A stretch of 64,000 bases of DNA from SKUL01 sp964487545 (GTDB taxonomy: Bacteria; Bacteroidota; Bacteroidia; Flavobacteriales_D; SKUL01). Under the pieces are notes generated by a model. It saw only the letters and a list, made by a program, of their open reading frames with translations, did not search any database and was not told the DNA's origin. Position numbers and translations under genes: made by a program. The stretch covers positions 1 to 64,000 of the forward strand of contig CAZARI010000010.1 of the NCBI GenBank assembly GCA_964487545.1, in the 5' to 3' direction. This document shows, piece by piece, positions 26,264 through 34,522 of this stretch (position 1 is the first letter of the stretch; every line of letters begins with the position of its first letter).

Positions 26264-26638
26264 ATGGGGGACTGGGCGTATTGGCAAAAGGTTGTGATCA
26301 TCATGCTTTCGGTAATTGTTGTGATATTGGCCTACCGAAAGTTGTTGCGTGTGTTAGGAGGCAAATCGCTATTTGACGACAAGTTTGCCTATTTACATGC
26401 TTTGGAGCGGGAGGCAAATCTGCTGAACATCAAATTGGAATTGCCGGTAGCAGATTCGGTATCGCTTTATGTCTGTACCGCCCAGTCGGTAGAGAAAATT
26501 AGATTGGTTGATCAACAACAAATTCCGGCAGGAGTTCACCACTATCAGTTGGATACCTTCAATTGGGAAAAAGAGCAATACACTATTATTTTGGTTTCTG
26601 GAAACCAAACCATAGAGCGGATTTTTAAGGTGGAATAG
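26264..26638 (+). CDS. Small single-span membrane protein, unknown function
   Basis: 124 residues with one membrane helix near the N-terminus (about 6-24: VVIIMLSVIVVILAY), followed by a short basic linker and a soluble domain of about 85 residues rich in beta-strand residues. No motif is recognised. It starts directly after the stop codon of the DUF493 gene and is followed by a bidirectional terminator shared with clpC, so these two small genes form a unit. Function not assigned. Confidence 0.75.
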   Translation: MGDWAYWQKVVIIMLSVIVVILAYRKLLRVLGGKSLFDDKFAYLHALEREANLLNIKLELPVADSVSLYVCTAQSVEKIRLVDQQQIPAGVHHYQLDTFNWEKEQYTIILVSGNQTIERIFKVE

Positions 26639-26644
26639 GATGGA

Positions 26645-26678
26645 ATAAAAAAAGCTCCGATCAACGGAGCTCCTTTTT
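26645..26678. terminator. Bidirectional terminator between the small membrane protein gene and clpC
   Basis: AGCTCCG (26653-26659) pairs with CGGAGCT (26665-26671) around a 5-base loop, with an A run on the left and a T run on the right. It serves the plus-strand unit and the convergent minus-strand clpC. Confidence 0.85.
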
Positions 26679-26694
26679 AAAGACTAATATTTAA

Positions 26695-29265
26695 TCAGGC
26701 GTCTCCACCGTCACTTTCTTTCTTTTTCTTCTTTTTTGCTTTCTGGACATTCACATTCAAAGCATCAGCTTTTTTGTCAACATCCACCAGAATGGTGTCT
26801 CCTTCACTAACATTGGAGTTGATGATTTCCTCGGCCAGCGGATCTTCCAGAAACTTCTGGATGGCACGACGCAACGGACGGGCTCCGAATTTTTCGTCAT
26901 ATCCCTTGTTAACAATATAATCCTTAGCCTCGGGAGTTAGACTGATGTGATATCCCAGATCTTCTAATCGGTGGTACAATTTATCGAGCTCGATGTCGAT
27001 AATTTTGTGAATGTCCTCGCGCGACAATGGATTAAACAACACGATGTCGTCAATCCGGTTTAGAAATTCAGGTGCGAAAGTCTTTTTCAGTGCGTTTTCA
27101 ATCACCCCTTTTTGCATATCGGTTTCCTGACTCTTTCGCGATTCGGTGCCAAAACCAACCCCGGTACCGAAATCAGACAATTGGCGTGCGCCGATGTTCG
27201 AAGTCATGATCATGATGGTGTTTCGGAAGTCTATTTTTCTACCCAAACTATCGGTGAGCTGACCATCATCGAGTGCCTGTAGCAGGAGGTTGAAAACATC
27301 GGGATGTGCTTTTTCGATTTCGTCGAGCAAGATAATCGAGTAGGGGTGGCGCCGTACTTTTTCGGTGAGTTGTCCACCCTCTTCATATCCGACATATCCG
27401 GGAGGGGCACCAATCAAACGAGACACCGCAAATTTCTCCATGTACTCGCTCATATCAATCCGAATCAGCGCGTCTTCTGTACTGAACATCAGTTTGGATA
27501 GCTCTTTGGCCAGTTGCGTTTTCCCAACTCCGGTTGGTCCTAGAAAAATGAATGATCCAATGGGTTTGTTAGGATCCTTTAATCCGGCGCGATTTCGCTG
27601 AATAGCGCGTACCACCTTTTTTACAGCCTCGTCCTGACCGATTACTCTTCCGGTGAGATCATCGCCCATTCGCAGCAATTTCCCACTTTCTTTCTCGGCA
27701 ATTCGCTGAACCGGAATTCCGGTCATCATGGCAACTACCTCTTCAACGTCGTCTACAGTTACATTAACCCGGTGATTGCGCGCGTCCTCTTCCCAGCGCT
27801 TTTTTGCTTCTTCGAGTTCTTCATTCAATTGTCGCTCCTTGTCGCGCAGTTTCGCAGCTTCTTCGTATTTCTGGTTGCGGACCACTCGGTTTTTCTCTTC
27901 TTTGATCTCTTCGATTTTCTTTTCTGCATCGATGATTTCTTGGGGCACATTAATATTGGTAATGTGCACACGGGATCCGACTTCATCCAGCGCATCAATT
28001 GCCTTGTCGGGCAGGTGACGGTCGCTGATGTATCGGGTGGTTAGTACCACACAGGCTTTGATGGCATCGTCGGTATATACCACATTGTGGTGATCTTCAT
28101 ACTTTTCCTTGATATTGTGAAGTATTTGAATGGTCTCTTCAATAGAGGTGGGTTCTACCAGTACCTTTTGAAACCGTCGCTCCAGGGCGCCGTCTTTTTC
28201 GATGTACTGGCGATACTCGTCCAGGGTAGTGGCTCCGATGCATTGAATTTCTCCACGCGCAAGCGCGGGTTTAAACATATTGGAGGCATCGAGCGAACCC
28301 GAAGCCCCACCGGCACCTACAATGGTGTGGATTTCATCGATAAATAGAATCACGTCGGGCGAACGTTCCAGCTCATTCATTACGGCTTTCATGCGCTCTT
28401 CAAACTGACCGCGGTATTTCGTTCCCGCTACCAACGAGGCCACGTCCAGCGCCACAATTCGTTTATTAAACAATACGCGCGACACCTTTTTCTGGATAAT
28501 CCGCAGCGCGAGACCTTCGGCAATGGCAGATTTACCAACACCAGGTTCTCCGATCAATACCGGGTTGTTTTTCTTTCGTCGGCTTAATATTTGAGAAACC
28601 CGCTCAATTTCCATTTCCCGACCAACAATCGGATCGAGTTTATCTTCTTCGGCCATCTTCGTCAGATCGCGGCCAAAATTATCGAGCACCGGTGTTTTTG
28701 ATTTGCTTTCACCTGATTTTCGTGGTGTTCCTCCGCCAAACGAACTTCCAGCTCCAGCATCGTCGTCATCGTCGGAAGTGCCTCCTGGAAAATCAGCCCG
28801 TGGCTCGTCAAAATCGAGCTCATCTTGGTGCTCAGATGAACCGCGAAGCTCGGATTTTATGGTGTCATAATTAATGTTAAACATCAGTAAAGCTTTTGTT
28901 GCGACGTTCTCTTCATCTTTTAGAATAGAGAGTAGCAAGTGTTCGGTACCAATAGTGGCACTCTTAAAAATCTTGGCTTCAAGATAAGTGATTTTCAACA
29001 CTTTTTCTGCTTGTTTGACGAGCGGAAGATTTCCCGCAGAACGGTTTTTAGAATTACTTGCTTTGATTGAACTCTCAACCAGTTGTCGCAAGCGTTGCAA
29101 GTCGGTGTTCAACGCTTTGAGAATGCGCACCGCTGTACCCTCGCCTTCGCGAATGATGCCGAGCAGTAAGTGCTCAACTCCTATGTAATCGTGACCAAGC
29201 CGCAGGGCTTCTTCACGGCTAAAACTGATAACGTCTTTTACTCTTGGTGAAAATTTAGCTTCCAT
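26695..29265 (-). CDS. clpC: ATP-dependent Clp protease ATP-binding subunit ClpC
   Basis: 856 residues. The duplicated Clp N domain is at 1-140. An unusually acidic and Gly-rich linker follows (about 146-180, including five Asp in a row). AAA1 has Walker A at 239-246 (GEPGVGKS) and FIDEIHTIVGAGG. A UVR-type middle segment is near 450-490. AAA2 has Walker A at 576-583 (GPTGVGKT) and LLDEIEKAHPDV. The C-terminus is Lys-rich (KKAKKKKKKES). ClpC unfolds proteins for ClpP, and the middle domain distinguishes it from ClpA and ClpB. It is divergent from gyrA. A -7 element lies about 90 bases upstream. Confidence 0.96.
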   Translation of the reverse strand: MEAKFSPRVKDVISFSREEALRLGHDYIGVEHLLLGIIREGEGTAVRILKALNTDLQRLRQLVESSIKASNSKNRSAGNLPLVKQAEKVLKITYLEAKIFKSATIGTEHLLLSILKDEENVATKALLMFNINYDTIKSELRGSSEHQDELDFDEPRADFPGGTSDDDDDAGAGSSFGGGTPRKSGESKSKTPVLDNFGRDLTKMAEEDKLDPIVGREMEIERVSQILSRRKKNNPVLIGEPGVGKSAIAEGLALRIIQKKVSRVLFNKRIVALDVASLVAGTKYRGQFEERMKAVMNELERSPDVILFIDEIHTIVGAGGASGSLDASNMFKPALARGEIQCIGATTLDEYRQYIEKDGALERRFQKVLVEPTSIEETIQILHNIKEKYEDHHNVVYTDDAIKACVVLTTRYISDRHLPDKAIDALDEVGSRVHITNINVPQEIIDAEKKIEEIKEEKNRVVRNQKYEEAAKLRDKERQLNEELEEAKKRWEEDARNHRVNVTVDDVEEVVAMMTGIPVQRIAEKESGKLLRMGDDLTGRVIGQDEAVKKVVRAIQRNRAGLKDPNKPIGSFIFLGPTGVGKTQLAKELSKLMFSTEDALIRIDMSEYMEKFAVSRLIGAPPGYVGYEEGGQLTEKVRRHPYSIILLDEIEKAHPDVFNLLLQALDDGQLTDSLGRKIDFRNTIMIMTSNIGARQLSDFGTGVGFGTESRKSQETDMQKGVIENALKKTFAPEFLNRIDDIVLFNPLSREDIHKIIDIELDKLYHRLEDLGYHISLTPEAKDYIVNKGYDEKFGARPLRRAIQKFLEDPLAEEIINSNVSEGDTILVDVDKKADALNVNVQKAKKKKKKESDGGDA

Positions 29266-29352
29266 AATGATTGTTTCGCCTCCTTAACGGATCCTGTTTC
29301 GCGTTTATTACTCTGCACAGGTATCCTAAGTTACAGTATTTTTAGGTGTTTT

Positions 29353-29360
29353 CAAATTTA
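29353..29360 (-). promoter_or_regulatory. -7 element of clpC
   Basis: Reads TAAATTTG on the minus strand, matching TAnnTTTG, and implies a 5' leader of about 80 bases. No well-spaced -33 box is visible. Confidence 0.4.
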
Positions 29361-29518
29361 GAACAAGTACCTTTGGGCCATAGTTGAAAAACAGTCCAAT
29401 TATCAACAAAATTTTGTTTAAAACAAAGCCCCCGCAAAAGCCGGTCAGGCCGTGTAAATTGGCTATTTTCGGGCACTTTTGTGCTAAATCGGAACACTTT
29501 AAAATATAACAGTTGAAA

Positions 29519-32107
29519 ATGGAAAAAGGCGAAAGAATAATACCGATTAAAATTGAGGATGAAATGCGCTCGGCCTACATCGATTATTCGATGTCGGTTA
29601 TCGTTTCGCGTGCACTTCCTGATGTCAGAGATGGATTAAAGCCCGTGCATCGACGTGTGCTCTACGGGATGCTAGATCTGGGCGTTATGTCGAATAGACC
29701 CCATAAAAAATCGGCGAGAATTGTTGGAGAGGTCTTGGGTAAATATCACCCGCATGGAGACACTTCGGTTTACGATACCATGGTGAGAATGGCGCAAGAT
29801 TGGTCTTTGCGATACCCAATGGTTGATGGTCAGGGTAACTTCGGATCGGTTGATGGTGACAGTCCAGCAGCGATGCGATATACCGAGGCACGACTGCGAA
29901 AAATTGCCGAAGAAATGCTGGCTGACCTCGACAAAGACACGGTTGATTTCACTGCCAATTTCGACGACTCACTCAAGGAACCCACAGTGTTGCCGGCAAA
30001 AGTTCCGCAACTTTTAATGAACGGAGCCAGTGGAATTGCCGTAGGAATGGCCACCAACATGGCACCCCATAACCTTACAGAAGTTATCAACGGGGTCATC
30101 GCCTATATCGACAACCGCGAAATTGATGTGGATGGCTTGATGGAGTTTATTAAAGCACCTGACTTTCCTACTGGTGGAATTATTTATGGCTACGAAGGGG
30201 TTCGTGATGCGTTTCATACCGGACGCGGCAGGGTAGTGATTCGCGCCAAGGCCGAAATTGAAGAAATTAGATCAGAACGCGAGGCCATTATTGTTACGGA
30301 AATTCCCTATCAGGTGAATAAAGCCGAAATGATTAAGCGTACTGCAGAATTGGTTAACGATAAAAAGATTGAGGGTATTTCTGATTTGCGCGATGAAAGT
30401 GACCGGCACGGAATGCGCATTGTCTATGAATTAAAACGAGATGCCATTCCAAACGTAGTGCTCAATACTTTGTATAAGTACACTGCATTACAAACTTCAT
30501 TTTCAGTAAATAACGTTGCCTTGGTTAAAGGGCGGCCTGAAATGCTCAACTTGCTCGATCTCGTTCATCACTTTGTGGAACACCGCCACGAAGTAGTGAT
30601 TCGCCGAACACAATATGAACTCAAGAAAGCAGAAGATCGTGCTCACATTCTGGAGGGTTTGTTGATTGCCTTGGATCATTTAGACGAGGTTATCGCCTTG
30701 ATTCGCGCCAGCCGAACTCCCGAAGATGCCCGAAACGGATTGATGGAGAAATTTTCGCTTTCCGAACTTCAAGCCCGAGCCATTCTCGATTTGAGACTTC
30801 AAAAACTCACCGGTTTAGAGCGCGATAAGATTAAGGAAGAGCACGACGAGCTGATGAAGTTGATTGAGTATTTGAAAGCTGTTCTCGCCGATGAAGGTCT
30901 CCGTATGAAAATCATCAAGGATGAGCTGATCGAGATGAAAGACAAATACGGAGATGAGCGACGGTCGGTCATTGAGTATTCTGCATCAGAAATGAGCATC
31001 GAAGATTTGATTCCGGATGATGCCGTGGTGGTCACCATTTCTCATCTGGGATACATTAAAAGAACCAGCTTGCTCGAATATAAAACGCAGGCCCGAGGTG
31101 GAGTGGGGTCTCGTGGAAGCACTACACGCGATGAAGATTTTCTGGAACACCTATTTGTCGCAACCAACCACAATTACCTGCTGATTTTTACTGAAAAAGG
31201 AAAATGTTTCTGGATGCGTGTATTTGAAATTCCCGAAGGAACCAAGGCTTCAAAAGGCCGCGCCATTCAAAACATGATCAATATCGAACCCGACGACAGG
31301 GTAATGGCTTATATCAATGTCCAAAATCTGAAAGACGACGATTATATTAATAGCCACTACGTTATCATGGCCACTAAAAACGGCGTAGTTAAGAAGACTT
31401 CACTCGAGTCATATTCACGTCCGCGCGCCAATGGCATCAACGCTATTACTATTAAAGAAGGCGATCAATTACTCGCCGCCCGACTCACCAACGGAGAATC
31501 TGAAATTATTCTGGCTAAACGATCGGGCAAAGCCATTCGCTTCAATGAATCGACGGTTCGTGCCGTTGGAAGAAATGCTCAGGGAGTAAAAGGAGTTACG
31601 CTCGAAGGAAAAGATGACGAAGTAGTGGGGATGGTATGTGTGTCGGAGGATGACGCAACGATTCTTGTGGTGTCTGAAAAAGGATACGGAAAACGCACCT
31701 ACCTGAACGATCCGGAAACAGGCGAGCCCATTTATCGCATCACCAACCGCGGAGGAAAAGGAGTTAAAACACTAAATGTCACCGACAAAACTGGTGCTTT
31801 AATTGCCATTCGGTCGGTAACTGATAACGATGATTTAATGATTATCAATAAATCAGGCATCGTAATCCGTATGCGGGTAAAAGATATGCGGGTGATGGGT
31901 CGCGCCACCCAAGGTGTTCGGTTGATTAATTTGAGAAACGGTGATTCCATTGCGGCAGTTGCCAAGGTGGAAGTAGAAACCGACGACGAAGATCTCATTG
32001 ATGATGTGGCCGAGGTCAACGACGAAGCCGCTGATGATACCAGCACCCCACCTGACAATCCTGATAATGGCGCGGATGTTGATGACGACAACGGAGAAAA
32101 TTTATAG
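29519..32107 (+). CDS. gyrA: DNA gyrase subunit A
   Basis: 862 residues from the ATG at 29519 (an in-frame TTG lies 6 bases earlier). Catalytic Tyr121 is in AAMRYTEARL, and QGNFGSVDGDSPAAMRY precedes it. The quinolone-determining region reads HPHGDTSVYDTMVRMAQ, with Thr in the place of E. coli Ser83 and Asp kept at 87. The C-terminal pinwheel holds the GyrA box as QARGGVG, which separates it from ParC. The tail of about 45 residues is strongly acidic (several DDED and DDD clusters), as in other gyrases where the tail tunes supercoiling. The TPR gene starts 29 bases downstream and is probably co-transcribed. Confidence 0.97.
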   Translation: MEKGERIIPIKIEDEMRSAYIDYSMSVIVSRALPDVRDGLKPVHRRVLYGMLDLGVMSNRPHKKSARIVGEVLGKYHPHGDTSVYDTMVRMAQDWSLRYPMVDGQGNFGSVDGDSPAAMRYTEARLRKIAEEMLADLDKDTVDFTANFDDSLKEPTVLPAKVPQLLMNGASGIAVGMATNMAPHNLTEVINGVIAYIDNREIDVDGLMEFIKAPDFPTGGIIYGYEGVRDAFHTGRGRVVIRAKAEIEEIRSEREAIIVTEIPYQVNKAEMIKRTAELVNDKKIEGISDLRDESDRHGMRIVYELKRDAIPNVVLNTLYKYTALQTSFSVNNVALVKGRPEMLNLLDLVHHFVEHRHEVVIRRTQYELKKAEDRAHILEGLLIALDHLDEVIALIRASRTPEDARNGLMEKFSLSELQARAILDLRLQKLTGLERDKIKEEHDELMKLIEYLKAVLADEGLRMKIIKDELIEMKDKYGDERRSVIEYSASEMSIEDLIPDDAVVVTISHLGYIKRTSLLEYKTQARGGVGSRGSTTRDEDFLEHLFVATNHNYLLIFTEKGKCFWMRVFEIPEGTKASKGRAIQNMINIEPDDRVMAYINVQNLKDDDYINSHYVIMATKNGVVKKTSLESYSRPRANGINAITIKEGDQLLAARLTNGESEIILAKRSGKAIRFNESTVRAVGRNAQGVKGVTLEGKDDEVVGMVCVSEDDATILVVSEKGYGKRTYLNDPETGEPIYRITNRGGKGVKTLNVTDKTGALIAIRSVTDNDDLMIINKSGIVIRMRVKDMRVMGRATQGVRLINLRNGDSIAAVAKVEVETDDEDLIDDVAEVNDEAADDTSTPPDNPDNGADVDDDNGENL

Positions 32108-32136
32108 TTTTATAACCTGAAAGAAAATAAACAATC

Positions 32137-33279
32137 ATGAAGAAGCAAATTCTGAGCGGAATACTCGTGCTTTTTGTAGCTGGCGGATTGATGGCTCAAA
32201 ACAACAAAAGAACCACCGCTTATAATTATATGCGTGACGGAGATCTGGCTAAAGCACTGGAGTACATTGAACCCACAATTGAACATGATAGAACCAAAGA
32301 CAACGAGAAAACCTGGCGCTATCGGGGTCAGATTTATTCGTTGATTGCAGGCTCTGAAAACGAAGAATACAAAAACCTTCACCCCAACCCGGTTCAAGAA
32401 GCTGCACGAAGTTTTCAAAAGGCCATGGAGCTGGATGCACGCGGCACGTATGAGCGAGAAAACTTGCAGGCGCTATCAGTAGTTCAGCAGCAAGCAAACT
32501 TTTATGCTGGTCAACATTTCAATGAAAATCAGTTCAATAAATCTTATGAGAATTTTAAATTGGCAGCAGAGCTTGCTCAGGATCTAGGTGCCATCGACAC
32601 CGTGGCCATTTATAATGCCGGTTTGGCTGCTGAGCGCGGCGAAATGTATCCTCAGGCACTCGAGCAATACCAGCAATCCATTGCACTGGGCTATCTCGAT
32701 GGCCGAATGTATGTGTTCACCGCTATGCTACACGAAACAATGGGCAACGATAATGAATACATCGCGCTGGTAAGAGAAGGTCGAAGCAGATATCCCACCG
32801 ATACCGACCTGATTAGGCTGGAGCTGAATTACTACCTGCAAAACGATCAGTTTGAGGAAGCAGAAAATAACCTAAAACTGGCCATTGCCGAAGATCCTAA
32901 TGATAAGGCATTGCAATTTGCGCTGGGAGTAGTGTACGACAACCTTGGACGAGTTGAAGATGCCGCCGCTGCATACAGTAAGGCCGTCGAAGTTGATGCC
33001 GATTATTTTGATGCACTGTATAACCTTGGAGCTTTATACTACAACCGAGCAGTAGAATTAAACCAGGAAGCCAATGATTCACCGGATGATAAGGTATATC
33101 AACAAAAAAGGGCAGAAGCTGCCGAATATTTCAACTTGGCTGAGCCTTTTCTTGACCGGGCACGTGTTATAGAACCGGATGATATGAATACTTTGAATTC
33201 ACTGCGTCAGTTGTACGCATTCACCAATCAAACTGAAAAGTATACCGAAATCCGTCAGGAAATCGAATCCAAACAGTAA
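32137..33279 (+). CDS. Exported tetratricopeptide repeat protein
   Basis: 380 residues with a signal peptide (about 1-21, ending GGLMA before Gln). TPR-type helical pairs fill most of the rest; clear ones include ALEQYQQSIALGY, AENNLKLAIAEDP and AAAAYSKAVEVDADYFDALY. There is no T9SS domain, so it is periplasmic. It follows gyrA by 29 bases, an arrangement common in Bacteroidota, and is followed by a terminator at 33305-33336. TPR proteins act as scaffolds; the partner cannot be seen. Confidence 0.85.
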   Translation: MKKQILSGILVLFVAGGLMAQNNKRTTAYNYMRDGDLAKALEYIEPTIEHDRTKDNEKTWRYRGQIYSLIAGSENEEYKNLHPNPVQEAARSFQKAMELDARGTYERENLQALSVVQQQANFYAGQHFNENQFNKSYENFKLAAELAQDLGAIDTVAIYNAGLAAERGEMYPQALEQYQQSIALGYLDGRMYVFTAMLHETMGNDNEYIALVREGRSRYPTDTDLIRLELNYYLQNDQFEEAENNLKLAIAEDPNDKALQFALGVVYDNLGRVEDAAAAYSKAVEVDADYFDALYNLGALYYNRAVELNQEANDSPDDKVYQQKRAEAAEYFNLAEPFLDRARVIEPDDMNTLNSLRQLYAFTNQTEKYTEIRQEIESKQ

Positions 33280-33304
33280 TTGCCTTTCGGACTATAAATT
33301 ACCC

Positions 33305-33336
33305 GGCTGTCTGGTTTTTCAGGCAGCCTTTTTTTT
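33305..33336 (+). terminator. Rho-independent terminator after gyrA-TPR unit
   Basis: GGCTGTCTG (33305-33313) pairs with CAGGCAGCC (33320-33328), with one G-T pair, a 7-base loop, and eight T residues after it. Confidence 0.88.
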
Positions 33337-33361
33337 GGGGTTTGCATAGTCGTAAAGATGG

Positions 33362-33555
33362 AAGCAATGATTTCGGTTTAGAATGGATCGAGCGTGGTAA
33401 ATGGTTGGAGGTTTTGCGATAAGTTCTTTTGAATAGGTTAGCTGAGAATAGTGTGTTTGAAATAAACTATTTAACATAAGCAATGATTTCGGTTTAGAAT
33501 GATCAAGCGTGGGAAATGGTTGGAGGTTTTGTTTGAAATATTCTATTTAACATAA
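33362..33555. repeat. Two copies of a composite non-coding direct repeat
   Basis: Element A (33362-33416) recurs at 33478-33531 with one deleted base and two substitutions. Element B (33455-33479) recurs at 33531-33555 with two substitutions. In the first copy A and B are separated by 38 bases; in the second they abut. The order is A-spacer-B-A-B. It could be a short dispersed element or remains of a local duplication. Confidence 0.8.
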
Positions 33556-33767
33556 TATAAATTATAGGACAGAAGGGCGGTCGCTTTTTGGATGGGTTCC
33601 TTGAGAGTTGTTGGGATTTATGTTGTTGGGATTTTTTTGGATCATTTTTGTTGATGCCAAAGATTCACCCACGTTTGTTCTGAAATAACTGCAAATATTT
33701 TCCGTGGGTTAAATCATCGATTTCATTCCAGAAGAATTGGAGCAACAAACGGTGAAGAATTACTCCG

Positions 33768-33775
33768 TACTTTTG
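33768..33775 (+). promoter_or_regulatory. -7 element (TACTTTTG) of the peroxiredoxin-like gene
   Basis: Matches TAnnTTTG, 25 bases before the ATG at 33801. No well-spaced -33 box. Confidence 0.45.
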
Positions 33776-33800
33776 GGCAAAATTGAAATCTTCGCAGCTG

Positions 33801-34493
33801 ATGAACTATAAACTTCCTATCGCCATTTTGAGTCTTTGCCTTTTGGCTTGTAATCCTGCTCAACAAACCGAAACCGACCAGCCGCCATCGTCCACAGAAA
33901 TCGCTGATGAATCGGGTTCAGAAATACAACAGCCTGATATTAAAAAGCTCGGAATGAATGATAATCCGGATGGATTAGCGGTTGGAGATCGCGTTCCGCA
34001 GATTAATTATCAAACTGAAACTGGTGAGGAAATGCCCTTTGCAGAATTGTATCAAAATCAGCCACTGGTATTGATTTTTTACCGCGGATTCTGGTGTCCA
34101 GCCTGTAATAAGCATTTGGCGGAAATTTCTGACCGCGCGAATGAAATTGAACAAGCCGGAGCAAAAATAGTCGCCATTACAGCCGAAAGCTACGAAAGCG
34201 CTGACCAAACCATCGACAATACGGGTGTCGATTTCACGGTTATTTCTGACAAAGACGGCAGTCTGATGCGCGCATTTGATGTACGGTTTGAAGTCACTGA
34301 AGAATACCAGGATATCGTGGTTGAAAATTACGGAACCACACTCAGCGACATCAGCTCCATCGACGAGGTCGTTTTGCCCGTTCCGGCCACGTACATCATC
34401 AACCCTGACGGTGAGATTGTTTACAAGCACTTCAACCCCGACTACAAGCAACGTGCTTCAGTCGACGATATTTTGGGAAATTTGCCAGAGTAA
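33801..34493 (+). CDS. Peroxiredoxin-like (AhpC/TSA) lipoprotein
   Basis: 230 residues from the ATG at 33801, which gives a lipoprotein signal with lipobox LLAC (Cys near 17); an in-frame TTG at 33783 is possible. After a Ser/Glu-rich linker, a thioredoxin fold begins near 55 with YRGFWCPACNKHL, a CPxC motif usual in the 'peroxiredoxin-like' branch of AhpC/TSA. ISDKDGSLMRAFDV and PATYIINPDGEIVY are typical later motifs. It is expected to reduce peroxides or act as a thiol oxidoreductase on the periplasmic side. It stands alone, with direct repeats upstream. Confidence 0.85.
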   Translation: MNYKLPIAILSLCLLACNPAQQTETDQPPSSTEIADESGSEIQQPDIKKLGMNDNPDGLAVGDRVPQINYQTETGEEMPFAELYQNQPLVLIFYRGFWCPACNKHLAEISDRANEIEQAGAKIVAITAESYESADQTIDNTGVDFTVISDKDGSLMRAFDVRFEVTEEYQDIVVENYGTTLSDISSIDEVVLPVPATYIINPDGEIVYKHFNPDYKQRASVDDILGNLPE

Positions 34494-34522
34494 ACCCTAG
34501 TGGTTGGGCTTTTTATGAGCCC

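Larger units (their letters stand above)
33337..33800. other. Gene-free interval with direct repeats
   Basis: No reading frame of 60 codons or more begins and ends here. The interval is AT-rich and holds two composite direct repeats (33362-33555), a 13-base exact repeat (33607-33619 and 33622-33634), and the likely -7 element of the next gene at its end. Otherwise I see nothing. Confidence 0.7.

Noticed and set aside
29740..29800. Thr in place of Ser at the E. coli GyrA position 83 as a resistance mutation
   Set aside because: Thr is a natural residue at this place in many bacteria and Asp87 is kept, so there is no sign of acquired quinolone resistance.
34506..34522. GGGCT/AGCCC hairpin between the peroxiredoxin-like gene and the barrel gene
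   Set aside because: Only five base pairs and no T run after it on the plus strand; too weak to call a terminator.
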